A DNA stretch of 64,000 bases from GCA-2731375 sp002731375 (GTDB lineage: Bacteria > Pseudomonadota > Alphaproteobacteria > GCA-2731375): positions 1 to 64,000 of the forward strand of contig JASMDX010000068.1 in NCBI GenBank assembly GCA_030752605.1, written 5' to 3'. Position numbers and translations under genes: made by a program. The notes beneath the pieces were generated by a model, which was not told the origin of the DNA, did no database searches, and was given only the letters and a program-made list of their open reading frames with translations. This document shows positions 34,494-43,132 of this stretch, one piece after another. How positions within the stretch are numbered: position 1 is the first letter of the stretch; each line of letters begins with the position of its first letter.

Positions 34494-35183
34494 TTGAGCT
34501 CTTCACCCCCCCTTTGGCGCAATCTGGCCTGGATAATGGCCCGCCCTCTATTGGGGCTGGCCCGTACCATGGCGAATGCACATGGCAAGAGGCGTCTGCG
34601 CCGCCTGGGCTATCTGGACTTTATCGATGCGCGCCCGGCGGGCGCCCTGGCTCCCCAGGGCGGCGATCTGTGGTACCTCTATTCCTTGATACGGCAACTC
34701 AAGCCACGCCTGATCATGGAGTTGGGCAGTGGCTGCTCCACGGTGATCTTCGCCCAGGCCCTGCATGACAACGCCCGGGAGGCCGGGGATGATCTGGAAA
34801 AAGCCGGGCGCATTATCAGTTTCGACGGCATGGCGGAATGGGCCGATGTCACCCGCGCCTCGGTCCCGGCCCATCTGGCGCCTTATTGCGAAATTCGTTA
34901 CGTACCAGCAGTGGAAGAAGACCGGGGCCAGGATTTAGGTTATCGCTACGAAGAGCTGCCCGAGGGCACGCCGGATTTCCTCTATGTGGACGGACCGGCG
35001 TTGCAGCCAAAACGAAAGATCTGCTTCGACGCCATGTATTTACAGGATCGTTTCGGACCCGGTTTTACCATGGTGGTCGATGGCCGTCACAACACCGTGC
35101 GCTATCTGCGCAAGCATTTATCGGGAAACTACCTGGTTAGGCGAAACCTGGTGCTGCACAACACCCGCTTCGATCTTCTATAA
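34494..35183 (+). CDS. Putative class I SAM-methyltransferase-fold protein, GSGCST type (paralogue B)
   Basis: This 229-residue paralogue of the protein at 28375-29034 shares the landmarks LGYLDFIDARPA, LIMELGSGCSTVIFAQAL (motif-I-like, near residue 73), LYVDGPALQPKR near residue 165, MVVDGRHN near residue 195, and a final TRFDLL. The start is uncertain: TTG 34494 or ATG 34536, which would remove 14 residues. It faces away from the CMP-transferase operon and is followed by three hairpins. The duplication on either side of that operon suggests a related job, but no reaction can be assigned. Confidence 0.65.
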   Translation: MSSSPPLWRNLAWIMARPLLGLARTMANAHGKRRLRRLGYLDFIDARPAGALAPQGGDLWYLYSLIRQLKPRLIMELGSGCSTVIFAQALHDNAREAGDDLEKAGRIISFDGMAEWADVTRASVPAHLAPYCEIRYVPAVEEDRGQDLGYRYEELPEGTPDFLYVDGPALQPKRKICFDAMYLQDRFGPGFTMVVDGRHNTVRYLRKHLSGNYLVRRNLVLHNTRFDLL

Positions 35184-35192
35184 TAGGGTCTT

Positions 35193-35208
35193 TCCGACTT
35201 GTGTCGGA
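35193..35208 (+). terminator. Small hairpin after paralogue B
   Basis: TCCGAC and GTCGGA pair perfectly around a TTGT loop, ten bases after the stop of paralogue B. There is no T-run, so its role as a terminator is uncertain. It is the first of three hairpins in this convergent gap. Confidence 0.4.
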
Positions 35209-35216
35209 TCCCTGGA

Positions 35217-35284
35217 CCGCCCGCCCCCCTCCCGTCCACCCATTGATAATAATTCCGTGGGTGGACGGGAGGGGGAGCGGGCGG
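35217..35284. repeat. Long GC-rich inverted repeat between convergent genes
   Basis: A 26-base arm (35217-35242) pairs with a 27-base arm (35258-35284) with a single bulged base, around a 15-base AT-rich loop. The inner 13 bases of each arm, TCCCGTCCACCCA and its complement, match perfectly. The element lies between two converging genes and could be a bidirectional terminator or a dispersed palindromic repeat. Confidence 0.75.
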
Positions 35285-35291
35285 ATTGGCG

Positions 35292-35310
35292 TTTCCGTTT
35301 CAAACGGAAA
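35292..35310. terminator. Palindrome next to the hydroxyacid dehydrogenase stop
   Basis: TTTCCGTTT and AAACGGAAA are perfect complements separated by one base. The 19-base palindrome ends five bases from the stop codon of the leftward gene. As RNA it would form a six-pair stem with a seven-base loop. It has T-rich and A-rich flanks in both directions, which fits a bidirectional terminator. Confidence 0.5.
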
Positions 35311-35314
35311 GAGT

Positions 35315-36259
35315 CTAGATCTGCGGCGGCACGGGGGTAAGAACCGGCTTGCCATCAAAGTGCGCGCGGATGTTGTCATAGACCAGATCGGCCATGGCGC
35401 GGCGCGTCTCGTGGGTCGAGCTGGCGATATGCGGCGTTAGAACCACATTCTCCATGGCCATCAACTCCGCCGGGACTTCCGGCTCACCATCGAACACGTC
35501 CATTGCCGCACCAGCGATGCCGCCATCGCGCAAAGCCGAGATCAAGGCCGGCTGATCAATGATTGGTCCCCGGGCGGCATTGACCAGAAAACCTTCCGGC
35601 CCCAGGGCCGCCAGCGCTTTCCCGTCGACCAAGCCCCGGTTGGCCTCGCCGCCTTCACAAGCCACCAGAAGGATGTCGGAGGCATTGGCAAGGTCAAGCA
35701 GGCTGGGATAGGAGCGATAGAGCAAATCACCCATGGGTTTGATGTCGTGATAGGCGATATGCAGGCCAAACACCTCGGCCCGCCGCGCCACAGCCTTGCC
35801 GATGCGGCCCAGGCCCAGAATGCCCAGGCGCTTGCCCCGCACCGTGGTGCCAAGGTCCATGCGGCCGCCCAGCCATTTGCCGCTGCGCAGATAGCGCTCC
35901 GCCTCGCCGATGCGCCGTGGCGCCATCAGGATGAATGTCATCGCCAGATCGGCGACATCACCGGTGAGTACCTCCGGCGTATGGGTCACGATCACGTCAC
36001 GGGCCTGGGCCGCCGCCACGTCGGTGGCGTCATAGCCGACGCTGAATGACGAGATGATCTCCAGATTTTCCAGGCAGTTGATCAGATTGGCGTTCGGGCC
36101 CTTCATGCCGCCCGCGAGAATGCCGCGAATGCGCGGTCCGATTTCATCAAGCAGCTTGTCTGGATCCGCCGGATCGACGAAGTCATGCAAGGTAAATTCT
36201 TTCTCCAGGCGCTCCACCAGAAAAGGCGGCAATTGGGAAACCTGCAACAGATCGATCAT
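35315..36259 (-). CDS. D-2-hydroxyacid dehydrogenase (glyoxylate/hydroxypyruvate reductase-like)
   Basis: A second D-isomer-specific 2-hydroxyacid dehydrogenase, 314 aa. The NAD motif is LGILGLGRIGKAVARR near residue 147. The catalytic Arg is in or near CEGGEANRGLVDG, FLVNAARGPIIDQ follows, and the His is in LTPHIASSTHE near residue 282. The layout is closest to glyoxylate/hydroxypyruvate reductases. ATG 36259 has GGAGGG seven bases upstream, preferred over 36283. It is downstream of tRNA-Thr on the same strand and converges with paralogue B. It is not close in sequence to the hydroxyacid dehydrogenase at 33424. Confidence 0.88.
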   Translation of the reverse strand: MIDLLQVSQLPPFLVERLEKEFTLHDFVDPADPDKLLDEIGPRIRGILAGGMKGPNANLINCLENLEIISSFSVGYDATDVAAAQARDVIVTHTPEVLTGDVADLAMTFILMAPRRIGEAERYLRSGKWLGGRMDLGTTVRGKRLGILGLGRIGKAVARRAEVFGLHIAYHDIKPMGDLLYRSYPSLLDLANASDILLVACEGGEANRGLVDGKALAALGPEGFLVNAARGPIIDQPALISALRDGGIAGAAMDVFDGEPEVPAELMAMENVVLTPHIASSTHETRRAMADLVYDNIRAHFDGKPVLTPVPPQI

Positions 36260-36315
36260 GGACGTGCCCTCCGCATGCCGCATCCGGCGCTGAAAATATC
36301 ACCAGAAGAAAGATG

Positions 36316-36391
36316 TGGTGCCGCCTGGGTGACTCGAACACCCGACCTCCGCATTACGAATGCGATGCTCTACCAACTGAGCTAAGGCGGC
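36316..36391 (-). tRNA. tRNA-Thr (anticodon CGT)
   Basis: Read on the minus strand, the gene begins GCCGCCTTAGCTCAGTTGG and folds into a full cloverleaf. The 7-bp acceptor GCCGCCT/AGGCGGC, D stem GCTC/GAGC, anticodon loop TTCGTAA and T arm GGGTG-TTCGAGT-CACCC are all clear. The anticodon CGT reads the threonine codon ACG. Discriminator A and an encoded CCA end follow (36316-36319), giving 76 nt. The first anticodon-stem pair is a T-G wobble. Confidence 0.96.
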
Positions 36392-36568
36392 GTGAGGCTG
36401 TATTATAGCCCGAAAGGCGGCGGGACAATAGGCCGGGCCGCGACGATTTGCAATATGATTTGGGCCTGGAACCAGGACCGGAATTTGGGCCTCGGTTTCG
36501 CCTATCGCCAAGGTATGCGATGATCGTGGCGAATCCTCCGCCCCGCAATTGTCGAGAGCAGCCCGCAT

Positions 36569-37810
36569 ATGTCCGTAGTTCAACGCCTGACCGGCCTGCA
36601 TTGGCGCGAACAGGGCCCGATCGTGCTGGTCGGCATGGGCCATGGCGCCACGCACTGGCTGTTGGGCACCTTCTATATCCTGTTACCTTTTATCGCCCGG
36701 CAATTGGAACTCAGCTACACCGAGGCGGGGCTGTTGGTCTCCGCCGTGCACATGAGCTCGTTCGGCACGAATTTATTCTCCGGCCTGGTGGTGGATGTCA
36801 CGGGGCGGCGGGTCCCGATCCTGGTCGCTTCATTGAGCATCGGCGCCCTGGCCATGGGCGGCTTTAGCACCGCACATGGGGTTTGGGGCCTGTTGCCCCT
36901 GGTGGTTCTAATTGGCTGTACCAATAATCTGTGGCACCCGGCCGCTATCTCGTATCTGTCCCGCCGCTTTCCCGAAACCCGCGGCTATGCCCTGTCGATC
37001 CACGCCCTGGGCGCCAATGGCGGCGACGCCCTGGCACCGCTTGCCATCGGCGCCGCCCTGTTGTGGTTGAGCTGGCCCCAGGCCGCCATGGCCGCCTGCG
37101 TGCCCACCCTGGCCGTGGCCCTGATACTGTTCATCGCCTTGCCGCGCAGCACGGCGCAACGCCAGGACGGCGGAGGCGGCGCCAGTTCTAGCGAGGGCAT
37201 GAGCCTGGCGGCCTATTGGCGCGGCCTGACGGCCCTGGTCCGGGACCGCTCCGTGTTGAGCCTGTGCCTGGTGGCCGCCCTGCGCACCATGACCCAGGCC
37301 GGCCTGCTGGCTTTCCTGCCCTTGTATCTGAGCAACGACCTGGGCGCCGGTCCGCTGTATCTGGGCGCGGCCCTGGCGGCGATGCAGGCCTCGGGCGTGG
37401 TCGCCGCGCCCATCGCGGGGGCCTGGTCGGACCGGATCGGGCGCCGGCCCATCGTCCTGGCGGGCCTGTCCGCCTCCACCGTCGTCGTCGCCTCGTTGGT
37501 GTTGATCGGCAACACGGAGGTTTTTGTTGCCGGCATTTCGGTGCTGGGCTTTGTCCTATTCGCGGTGCGTCCGGTAATCCACTCCTGGATGATGGACCTG
37601 ACACCGCCAAACCTGGGCGGTTCCGCCACCTCGTTGATGTTCGGCAGCCAGGCGATCCTGGCCACCACGGCGCCGATCGTGGGCGGCATGATCGCCGATA
37701 CCTGGGGCCTGGTATCAGTGTTTTATTTCCTGGCCGGTGGCCTGTTGACGGCCAACCTGGCCCTGGTGCTGCTGCCCCTGTCGGCCAAGACGGAGACGGC
37801 GGAACCCTAA
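36569..37810 (+). CDS. Major facilitator superfamily transporter
   Basis: This 413-residue protein has about twelve hydrophobic segments in two halves with a hydrophilic central loop near residues 190-210 (RSTAQRQDGGGGASSSEGMS). The MFS motif between helices 2 and 3 appears as GLVVDVTGRRVPI near residue 72 and repeats as GAWSDRIGRRPIVL near residue 285. The fold fits drug:proton antiporters and organic-acid carriers; no substrate can be read. It stands alone between tRNA-Thr (divergent) and the enoyl-CoA hydratase (convergent). Confidence 0.87.
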   Translation: MSVVQRLTGLHWREQGPIVLVGMGHGATHWLLGTFYILLPFIARQLELSYTEAGLLVSAVHMSSFGTNLFSGLVVDVTGRRVPILVASLSIGALAMGGFSTAHGVWGLLPLVVLIGCTNNLWHPAAISYLSRRFPETRGYALSIHALGANGGDALAPLAIGAALLWLSWPQAAMAACVPTLAVALILFIALPRSTAQRQDGGGGASSSEGMSLAAYWRGLTALVRDRSVLSLCLVAALRTMTQAGLLAFLPLYLSNDLGAGPLYLGAALAAMQASGVVAAPIAGAWSDRIGRRPIVLAGLSASTVVVASLVLIGNTEVFVAGISVLGFVLFAVRPVIHSWMMDLTPPNLGGSATSLMFGSQAILATTAPIVGGMIADTWGLVSVFYFLAGGLLTANLALVLLPLSAKTETAEP

Positions 37811-37818
37811 GGCGTTTC

Positions 37819-38601
37819 CTATTCAGCCGGCAGCTTGGTGAAATTCGCCGGCCGTTTCTCCTTGAACGCGGCAATGGCCTCCCGGTTGGCCGGGGCGCCG
37901 ACCAGGCGGCCAAAGGCCTCGTTCTCCCGCCCACGGGCCTGGCGGGTCGCATCCAGGCGAGCGGCCAACAACAGCTGCTTGGTCGCGACCAGGGAGGGGA
38001 TGGGTTTTTGCGCGATGAATTCGGCCATCTCCATGGTTTCCTCCATCAGCTGCTCGTCCGGTACCTGTCGCCAGGCCAGGCCGATTTCCACCGCATAATC
38101 CGCATCGATCCAGGGCGCGGTATATAGAATATGCGCCGTCGCGGCCCAGCCGATCATGGCCGGCAAGAGGAAGCTGCTGCCCGCCTCGGTGGTGACGCCA
38201 AGATCTACAAAAGGCGCTTTCAGGCGGGCGTCCTCGGCCATCAGAACCAGATCGCAATGGGGCAGCAAGGTCAGGCCGATACCCACGCCAATACCATTGA
38301 CGGCGGCGATCAAGGGTTTGGGAAATGCCTCCACCACCTCGATGAACGGCTGGAAGCCATGACGCCGGCCATCGTCATGAACCCGCGGATTGCCCAGTTC
38401 ACCCAGATCCTGGCCCGAGGAAAAGGCCCTGTCCTGGCCGGTGATCACAACAACGGCCAGATCGGGATCCGCCGCCGCTTCCTGCAGCGCCGCCGTCACG
38501 GCATCATAGACATCGTCGTTGAAGGAATTTAGCGCTTCCGGCCGGTTCAGGGTCAACAGGCGGACGCGGTTTCTATCCTTGATTTTGACAAATTCACTCA
38601 T
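37819..38601 (-). CDS. Enoyl-CoA hydratase/isomerase family protein
   Basis: A crotonase-fold protein of 260 aa. The start VRLLTLNRPEALNSFND is the family opening, the oxyanion-hole block is RAFSSGQDLGEL near residue 62, and GIGVGIGLTLLPHCDL near residue 105 is the second. The catalytic-position Glu is in LGVTTEAGSSFLLP near residue 140, supporting hydratase or isomerase activity. It overlaps the VOC-like gene by four bases (ATGA), so the two are coupled. The acyl-CoA substrate is unknown, perhaps a step in degradation of an unusual acid. Confidence 0.87.
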   Translation of the reverse strand: MSEFVKIKDRNRVRLLTLNRPEALNSFNDDVYDAVTAALQEAAADPDLAVVVITGQDRAFSSGQDLGELGNPRVHDDGRRHGFQPFIEVVEAFPKPLIAAVNGIGVGIGLTLLPHCDLVLMAEDARLKAPFVDLGVTTEAGSSFLLPAMIGWAATAHILYTAPWIDADYAVEIGLAWRQVPDEQLMEETMEMAEFIAQKPIPSLVATKQLLLAARLDATRQARGRENEAFGRLVGAPANREAIAAFKEKRPANFTKLPAE

Positions 38602-39470
38602 GACATCGCCTCCACGCGTTCAGGGGCGCCGGACCAGCGCCAGGCCAGGCTTGGCCGTGATAGTCCCAACATCATGCCGCCCAAGGCCGGTGGATGCAGA
38701 AAGATTGTTTCCGCCGCACCGTTGTCTTTGGCGTTGGGCGAAGGCACCGGCGTGAAGCTGTCGCCACGTTCGCGGGCCCGTTCCGCGACCAGGTCCAATT
38801 GTCCACATTCGGCGAACGACATGTAATAACTCGGCCCCGTTCTGGCAAAAAAGCGGCCCAGGGTCTTGGCGGCATCCGTCGGGGTGATGATTTCGAAGCG
38901 AAACAGCTGGTTCGGCTGAAACAGGGTCAGGCTGCCGTCATAGCCGAATTCCTCCGAGCCGATGGGCACGAAGATATCCGCATCAAGGGCAAATATATCG
39001 GCACAGCGTGCAACGGCAGCCGCCGGGTCATCAATCAGCAAGGTTGCCTCATAAAGAAAAGCGATGGCGCCAACAGACGGAAGCTTTTCCTCCGTGCTCA
39101 ACACGGCGCGCAGACCAGGGACACCTGTGCTGCCGGGATCAACGTAGGCTTGGCCGTTCTCGCTTGTGACGGCAACGCCCCTACTGTCCAGATGCGCGGC
39201 CAAGGCGGTGACATCGCCGGTCGACAGACCGGCGGCGAACAGATGGCCGCCGCCGCGCTGGGCAATGGCATCGGCCACAGCGCCCGTGCCGTCGGGCTGC
39301 AATATTTCGATATAGCCCGTGCCCAGGCGCAGACGGCTGCGCCTTGCACCCAGGACGTCGACGCGGTCCTCGCCCTCCATCTCGGCGCCCAGCAGGGCGG
39401 CCCAGCGTTCAACGGCGGCGGTGCGGTCAGGTACGGCGATTTGCACCCGGTCAACTCTTTTCAACATCAC
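38598..39470 (-). CDS. VOC/glyoxalase-like domain protein
   Basis: The start VDRVQIAVPDRTAAVERWAA is a vicinal-oxygen-chelate opening: strand, then a helix after 'V.D...A...'. A second copy of the pattern begins near residue 143 (LLIDDPAAAVARCADIF). The 290-residue length fits two paired VOC modules. Metal ligands are not clear. It is followed by an overlapping enoyl-CoA hydratase gene, so it may be a methylmalonyl-CoA-epimerase-like or lyase partner. The specific reaction cannot be named. It is divergent from ada. Confidence 0.7.
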   Translation of the reverse strand: MMLKRVDRVQIAVPDRTAAVERWAALLGAEMEGEDRVDVLGARRSRLRLGTGYIEILQPDGTGAVADAIAQRGGGHLFAAGLSTGDVTALAAHLDSRGVAVTSENGQAYVDPGSTGVPGLRAVLSTEEKLPSVGAIAFLYEATLLIDDPAAAVARCADIFALDADIFVPIGSEEFGYDGSLTLFQPNQLFRFEIITPTDAAKTLGRFFARTGPSYYMSFAECGQLDLVAERARERGDSFTPVPSPNAKDNGAAETIFLHPPALGGMMLGLSRPSLAWRWSGAPERVEAMS

Positions 39471-39577
39471 GGCAATCCTGTTCCAACAAATGCACTCCGG
39501 TACGGGTTAAACTATAATATCGAGCGCAAGTGGCGGATAGCGGCATTTTGCCGGGCTTTCTAAAAGGGAGGATGTTG

Positions 39578-40681
39578 ATGACAGAGAAAAGGAACAGCAC
39601 CATGACCGATCAAAGCCGCTGGCAAGCCGTACAGGGGCGCGATGGCACCGCCGATGGCCGCTTCGTCTACGCCGTGACCTCCACCGGCATCTACTGCCGC
39701 CCGACCTGCGCCTCGCGCCGGCCCCTACGCCGCAATGTACGTTTTTTCGATCTGCCCGAGGCCGCCGAACAGGAAGGCTTCCGCCCCTGCAAACGCTGCA
39801 AACCGACGGAGAGCGTCAGTTCAGATGCGGCCGTGCAAAAGGTACGGGAGATCTGCGGCTTCATAGAGCAGGAGTTGGAGTTGGGCGCCGACGGCAGCCC
39901 CTCGTTGGCGGTCATCGCCGAGCGGGTCGGCGGCAGCCCGCATCATCTGCAACGCACCTTCAAGCGTCTGCTGGGCGTGACGCCAGCACAATATGGCGAT
40001 GCCCGCCGCCTCTCGCGCCTGAAAGCCGGTCTGAAACAGGGCGAAAGCGTAACCAACGCCATGTATGACGCAGGCTATGGCGCCGCCTCGCGCCTGTATG
40101 AACGCTCCAACAGCCAGTTGGGCATGACACCGGCCAGCTATGCCAAGGGCGGTAAGGGCGCGCGCATGGGCTATACCATTACCCCATCACCCCTGGGCCG
40201 TCTGATGGTGGCGGCGACCGAACGGGGCGTCTGTTTCCTGTCCCTGGGCGAGGATGCGCATCTGATCGCCGAATTGCACCGGGAATATCCCCTGGCTGAA
40301 ATCGTCGCGGACGAGATCGTGCTGGGGGATTGGGTGCGCACGGTGGTGGCCTATCTGGAAGGTGCGATACCCCATCCCAATCTGCCCCTCGATGTGCAAG
40401 GCACCGCCTTTCAACGCCGGGTTTGGCAGGAATTGATGCAAATTCCGGCAGGCGTAACGCGCACCTACAGTGAATTGGCCGAACAGATCAGCGGCAAGGC
40501 CACGGCCCGGCGCGCCGTGGCCCGGGGCTGCGCCACCAACCCGGTATCCTTGATTATTCCCTGCCACCGGGTTGTGCGCGGCGACGGCGGCCTAGGCGGC
40601 TATCGCTGGGGACTGAAGCGCAAGGCGGCGCTGATCGCGGCGGAGCGGGAGGAGCGCCAACGGCGCGAACAGGCTGGATGA
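39578..40681 (+). CDS. ada: Ada: methylphosphotriester/O6-methylguanine-DNA methyltransferase and transcriptional activator
   Basis: Three parts are visible. The N-terminal zinc domain carries the methyl-acceptor cysteine set (GIYCRPTCASR and RPCKRCKP, within residues 35-80). An AraC-type helix-turn-helix follows (about 95-185). The C-terminal alkyltransferase has active-site Cys in LIIPCHRVVRGDGG near residue 325. It repairs alkylated DNA and, once methylated, activates the adaptive response. GGGAGG at 39566-39571 sits six bases before ATG 39578, so that start is used (367 aa). Confidence 0.93.
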   Translation: MTEKRNSTMTDQSRWQAVQGRDGTADGRFVYAVTSTGIYCRPTCASRRPLRRNVRFFDLPEAAEQEGFRPCKRCKPTESVSSDAAVQKVREICGFIEQELELGADGSPSLAVIAERVGGSPHHLQRTFKRLLGVTPAQYGDARRLSRLKAGLKQGESVTNAMYDAGYGAASRLYERSNSQLGMTPASYAKGGKGARMGYTITPSPLGRLMVAATERGVCFLSLGEDAHLIAELHREYPLAEIVADEIVLGDWVRTVVAYLEGAIPHPNLPLDVQGTAFQRRVWQELMQIPAGVTRTYSELAEQISGKATARRAVARGCATNPVSLIIPCHRVVRGDGGLGGYRWGLKRKAALIAAEREERQRREQAG

Positions 40682-40842
40682 ATTATTTCGGCACCGTGCG
40701 GGTGCGATACGGCGACCATTCGCCGCATGTGCTTCGCCTTGACGGCGGCAGGCTGGGCTGTCCTAATCAAGGGGCCTGACTGGCGGGGACCAGTATCAAG
40801 GCCGGCGACGGTCCAGTGACGAGGCAGCAACGGGGCAGCGAA

Positions 40843-41418
40843 ATGTTTATTCAAACCGAATCTACACCAAATCCTGAAACCTTGAGATTTCTGCCCGGAA
40901 TAACCGTGCTGCCCTCAGGCACCTTTGACTATCGCGGCGAGGCGGAGGCGCAGGCCTCCCCCCTGGCACAGAGCCTGTTCGCAATTGATGGGGTGGACGG
41001 GGTATTCCTGGGCCAGGATTTTGTTTCGGTAACCAAGGGGGAGGCCGAATGGTTTCAACTAAAGCCATTGATCCTTGGCGCATTGATGGCCCATTTCAGC
41101 CAGGGATTACCAGTTATAATCAATGTTTTATTGGAAGATAAGGAGGCGCCTGCCAGTACCGGCGGAGACCAGGGAGAGCCTGGGGCCGATGGTGAGGTGG
41201 TGGCGCAAATCAATGAGCTGCTGGAAACCCGCGTGCGGCCCGTGGTGGCCCAGGATGGCGGCGATATTGTCTTTCATTCCTTTGAAGAGGGCGTGGTTTA
41301 TCTTCATATGCGCGGCGCCTGCGCCGGCTGCCCCAGCGCGACCATTACCCTAAAAAACGGCATCGAAAGAATGCTGTTGCACTTCATCCCAGAGGTAACG
41401 GAAGTTCGCGCGGTTTGA
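40843..41418 (+). CDS. NifU-like Fe-S scaffold/carrier (Nfu type)
   Basis: This 191-residue protein has the mitochondrial/alphaproteobacterial Nfu layout. An N-terminal Nfu_N domain starts MFIQTESTPNPETLRF and has GVFLGQDFVSVTK near residue 55. A C-terminal NifU domain has the cluster motif C-x-x-C in GACAGCPSATITLKNG near residue 160. It transfers 4Fe-4S clusters to target enzymes. ATG 40843 is used because the family starts at this Met; an in-frame start at 40816 has no support. It stands apart from other Fe-S genes in this window. Confidence 0.92.
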   Translation: MFIQTESTPNPETLRFLPGITVLPSGTFDYRGEAEAQASPLAQSLFAIDGVDGVFLGQDFVSVTKGEAEWFQLKPLILGALMAHFSQGLPVIINVLLEDKEAPASTGGDQGEPGADGEVVAQINELLETRVRPVVAQDGGDIVFHSFEEGVVYLHMRGACAGCPSATITLKNGIERMLLHFIPEVTEVRAV

Positions 41419-41979
41419 TGAAATGCGCTGGCGAACCATGGACACAACTAGCGGAGGTTAATTCTGATGATGTATGGTTTGCATTAGACGCATTTGCTTT
41501 GAGCGCCAATGAATCCGTTAACAACGCCGCACGAGTTAGCTTGATTATTTAGTGATTTTAGCGTAATCAAGGGTCCGAAGAAGCAAAAAAGCTGGCTAGA
41601 ATGGCTAGTCAGGCCGCCGGAAACCGGCGTGGCGTTTGATCCTATTTAATTGGGTTTATGCGTCAAAAACCCAGAAGAACCGACGAAAAAATTTAAAATT
41701 TCCCTAACTGGCTCCGCTAAATCGTGATTAAGGACTGTTAAACAGCCCGGAATTTGGAAACACTTCGGCACTCAACTGGGACGATAGCAAACAGTGTATA
41801 AACAAACTGTTAAAAAAGGTTAGATTTGAGAAAAAGTACGAGCGTAACGACCAGGACAAAGTGTACTGGTAGGGCTGGATCAAAAAACGAATAGTCGACG
41901 AACGATTGTTTGAACGGCTGGGTGTGCAAGGTCTGCAAGGGGATTGGTGGCTAGTCGCCAATCAGGAATGGCGTTGATA
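41419..41979. other. Long AT-rich gap without a recognised gene
   Basis: About 560 bases between nfu and the glucosaminidase gene hold no convincing reading frame. Composition is clearly more AT-rich than the flanks. A short hairpin GCCGG-AAA-CCGGC lies near 41615-41630. The 77-codon frame on the minus strand (41728-41961) has no family resemblance or ribosome binding site. The gap presumably carries the promoter of the downstream gene; a small RNA is possible but unsupported. Confidence 0.5.
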
Positions 41980-43065
41980 ATGAAGATTGGAAATCAGGCT
42001 GTCATGGCCGCCGCGCTTGCTGTTGCCTGTGCGGGCCAAGTCTTCATGGGCCCAACTCTTTCCGGGCCGCCTTCAGCCGTGGCGAAGATGGCGCACGGTG
42101 CGGCCTTCGGCGTGAGCGAAATAAATCTGTTCGCGGCGCCCGCTTTTCATCCGGCGATCAGCGCCATCGCGTCGATGCCTGCATTGAAAATGCCGCATCT
42201 GGATCAGGGCAAGGATCTACCCTTGCAACTGGCCAGCTTAACGATCCTGCCCAGGCAACGTCTTGATTGGCGCCGTGGCCGGCAATTTAACAGCCAGGAA
42301 CTGCTGGATTTGTCCTTGGCGGCGTTGCGCGGGGGCAAGACGGCGGTACCGCCGGTATATTTGAGCCGCTTCCCCGCCAAGCTGGCGAAATTGCGCTCGC
42401 CCAAGCTGCGCAAGGATATTTTCATCAAGACCGTGCTGCCCCTCGTCCTGCGCGCCAACAAAGAGGTGCGGGCGGAACGCCAGCGGATGCTGGCCCTTCT
42501 GACGCGGCGAGACAAGCAACACGATCTGTCGCCAAACGAACAGGCCTTCCTTGTTCATCTGGCGGCGCAATACGAGGTGCCCAAAGGCGACCTGGACGAG
42601 TTGCGGCGGCGGGTTGATGTGATCCCCGCCTCACTGGCCCTGGCGCAAGGGGCGGAAGAATCCGGTTGGGGCACCTCGCGCTTTGCCCGCCAGGGTAACG
42701 CGGTGTTTGGTCAACGGACCTTCCGCAAGGGCGCGGGTTTGGTGCCTCTACGCCGCGCACAGGGGCAGCGCTATGAGGTAAAGGCGTTCAACAGCCTGTA
42801 CACCTCGGTGCGGTCCTACGTTTGGAACTTGAACACTCATTTCGCATACCAGACATTGCGCAGCAAACGAGCGGCCTTACGTGATGGTGGCAAACCATTG
42901 AGTGGCTATGCGTTGACGGGAGCCTTGGAACGCTATTCCGAACGGGGCCAGAAATACATCAAGACCATCCGCGTGATTATGCGGGCCAACCGCTTGCATG
43001 ACTTCGATGATGTGCGGTTGCTGCCCGCCGATACGGATGCAAGCGCTGGCCGTCAGCCATCTTGA
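41980..43065 (+). CDS. Bax-like glucosaminidase-domain protein with N-terminal signal
   Basis: The C-terminal half carries a glucosaminidase domain: PASLALAQGAEESGWGTSRF near residue 215 contains the catalytic-Glu block, then GNAVFGQ. FNSLYTSVRSYVWNLNTH and GALERYSERGQKYI lie in the C-terminal part. The pattern is that of E. coli Bax and other peptidoglycan N-acetylglucosaminidases. The N-terminus (MKIGNQAVMAAALAVACAGQ) looks like a signal peptide or anchor, so export to the periplasm is likely. The start is uncertain between ATG 41968, TTG 41974 and ATG 41980. It converges with the polysaccharide deacetylase. Confidence 0.85.
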   Translation: MKIGNQAVMAAALAVACAGQVFMGPTLSGPPSAVAKMAHGAAFGVSEINLFAAPAFHPAISAIASMPALKMPHLDQGKDLPLQLASLTILPRQRLDWRRGRQFNSQELLDLSLAALRGGKTAVPPVYLSRFPAKLAKLRSPKLRKDIFIKTVLPLVLRANKEVRAERQRMLALLTRRDKQHDLSPNEQAFLVHLAAQYEVPKGDLDELRRRVDVIPASLALAQGAEESGWGTSRFARQGNAVFGQRTFRKGAGLVPLRRAQGQRYEVKAFNSLYTSVRSYVWNLNTHFAYQTLRSKRAALRDGGKPLSGYALTGALERYSERGQKYIKTIRVIMRANRLHDFDDVRLLPADTDASAGRQPS

Positions 43066-43132
43066 ATTTTTCACGGCTGATTTTACAGCAGCGGCGCGCT
43101 GTCATGCACGGTGGCTGCTTGTGTAGGAAGTT

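Noticed and set aside
37188..37952. 254-codon minus-strand frame opposite the MFS transporter
   Set aside because: The translation is Arg/Pro/Gly-rich low-complexity sequence, typical of an antisense frame in GC-rich DNA; the MFS protein on the plus strand is well supported.
41728..41961. 77-codon minus-strand frame in the AT-rich gap
   Set aside because: It has no Shine-Dalgarno sequence and no recognisable protein features; chance open frames of this size are expected.
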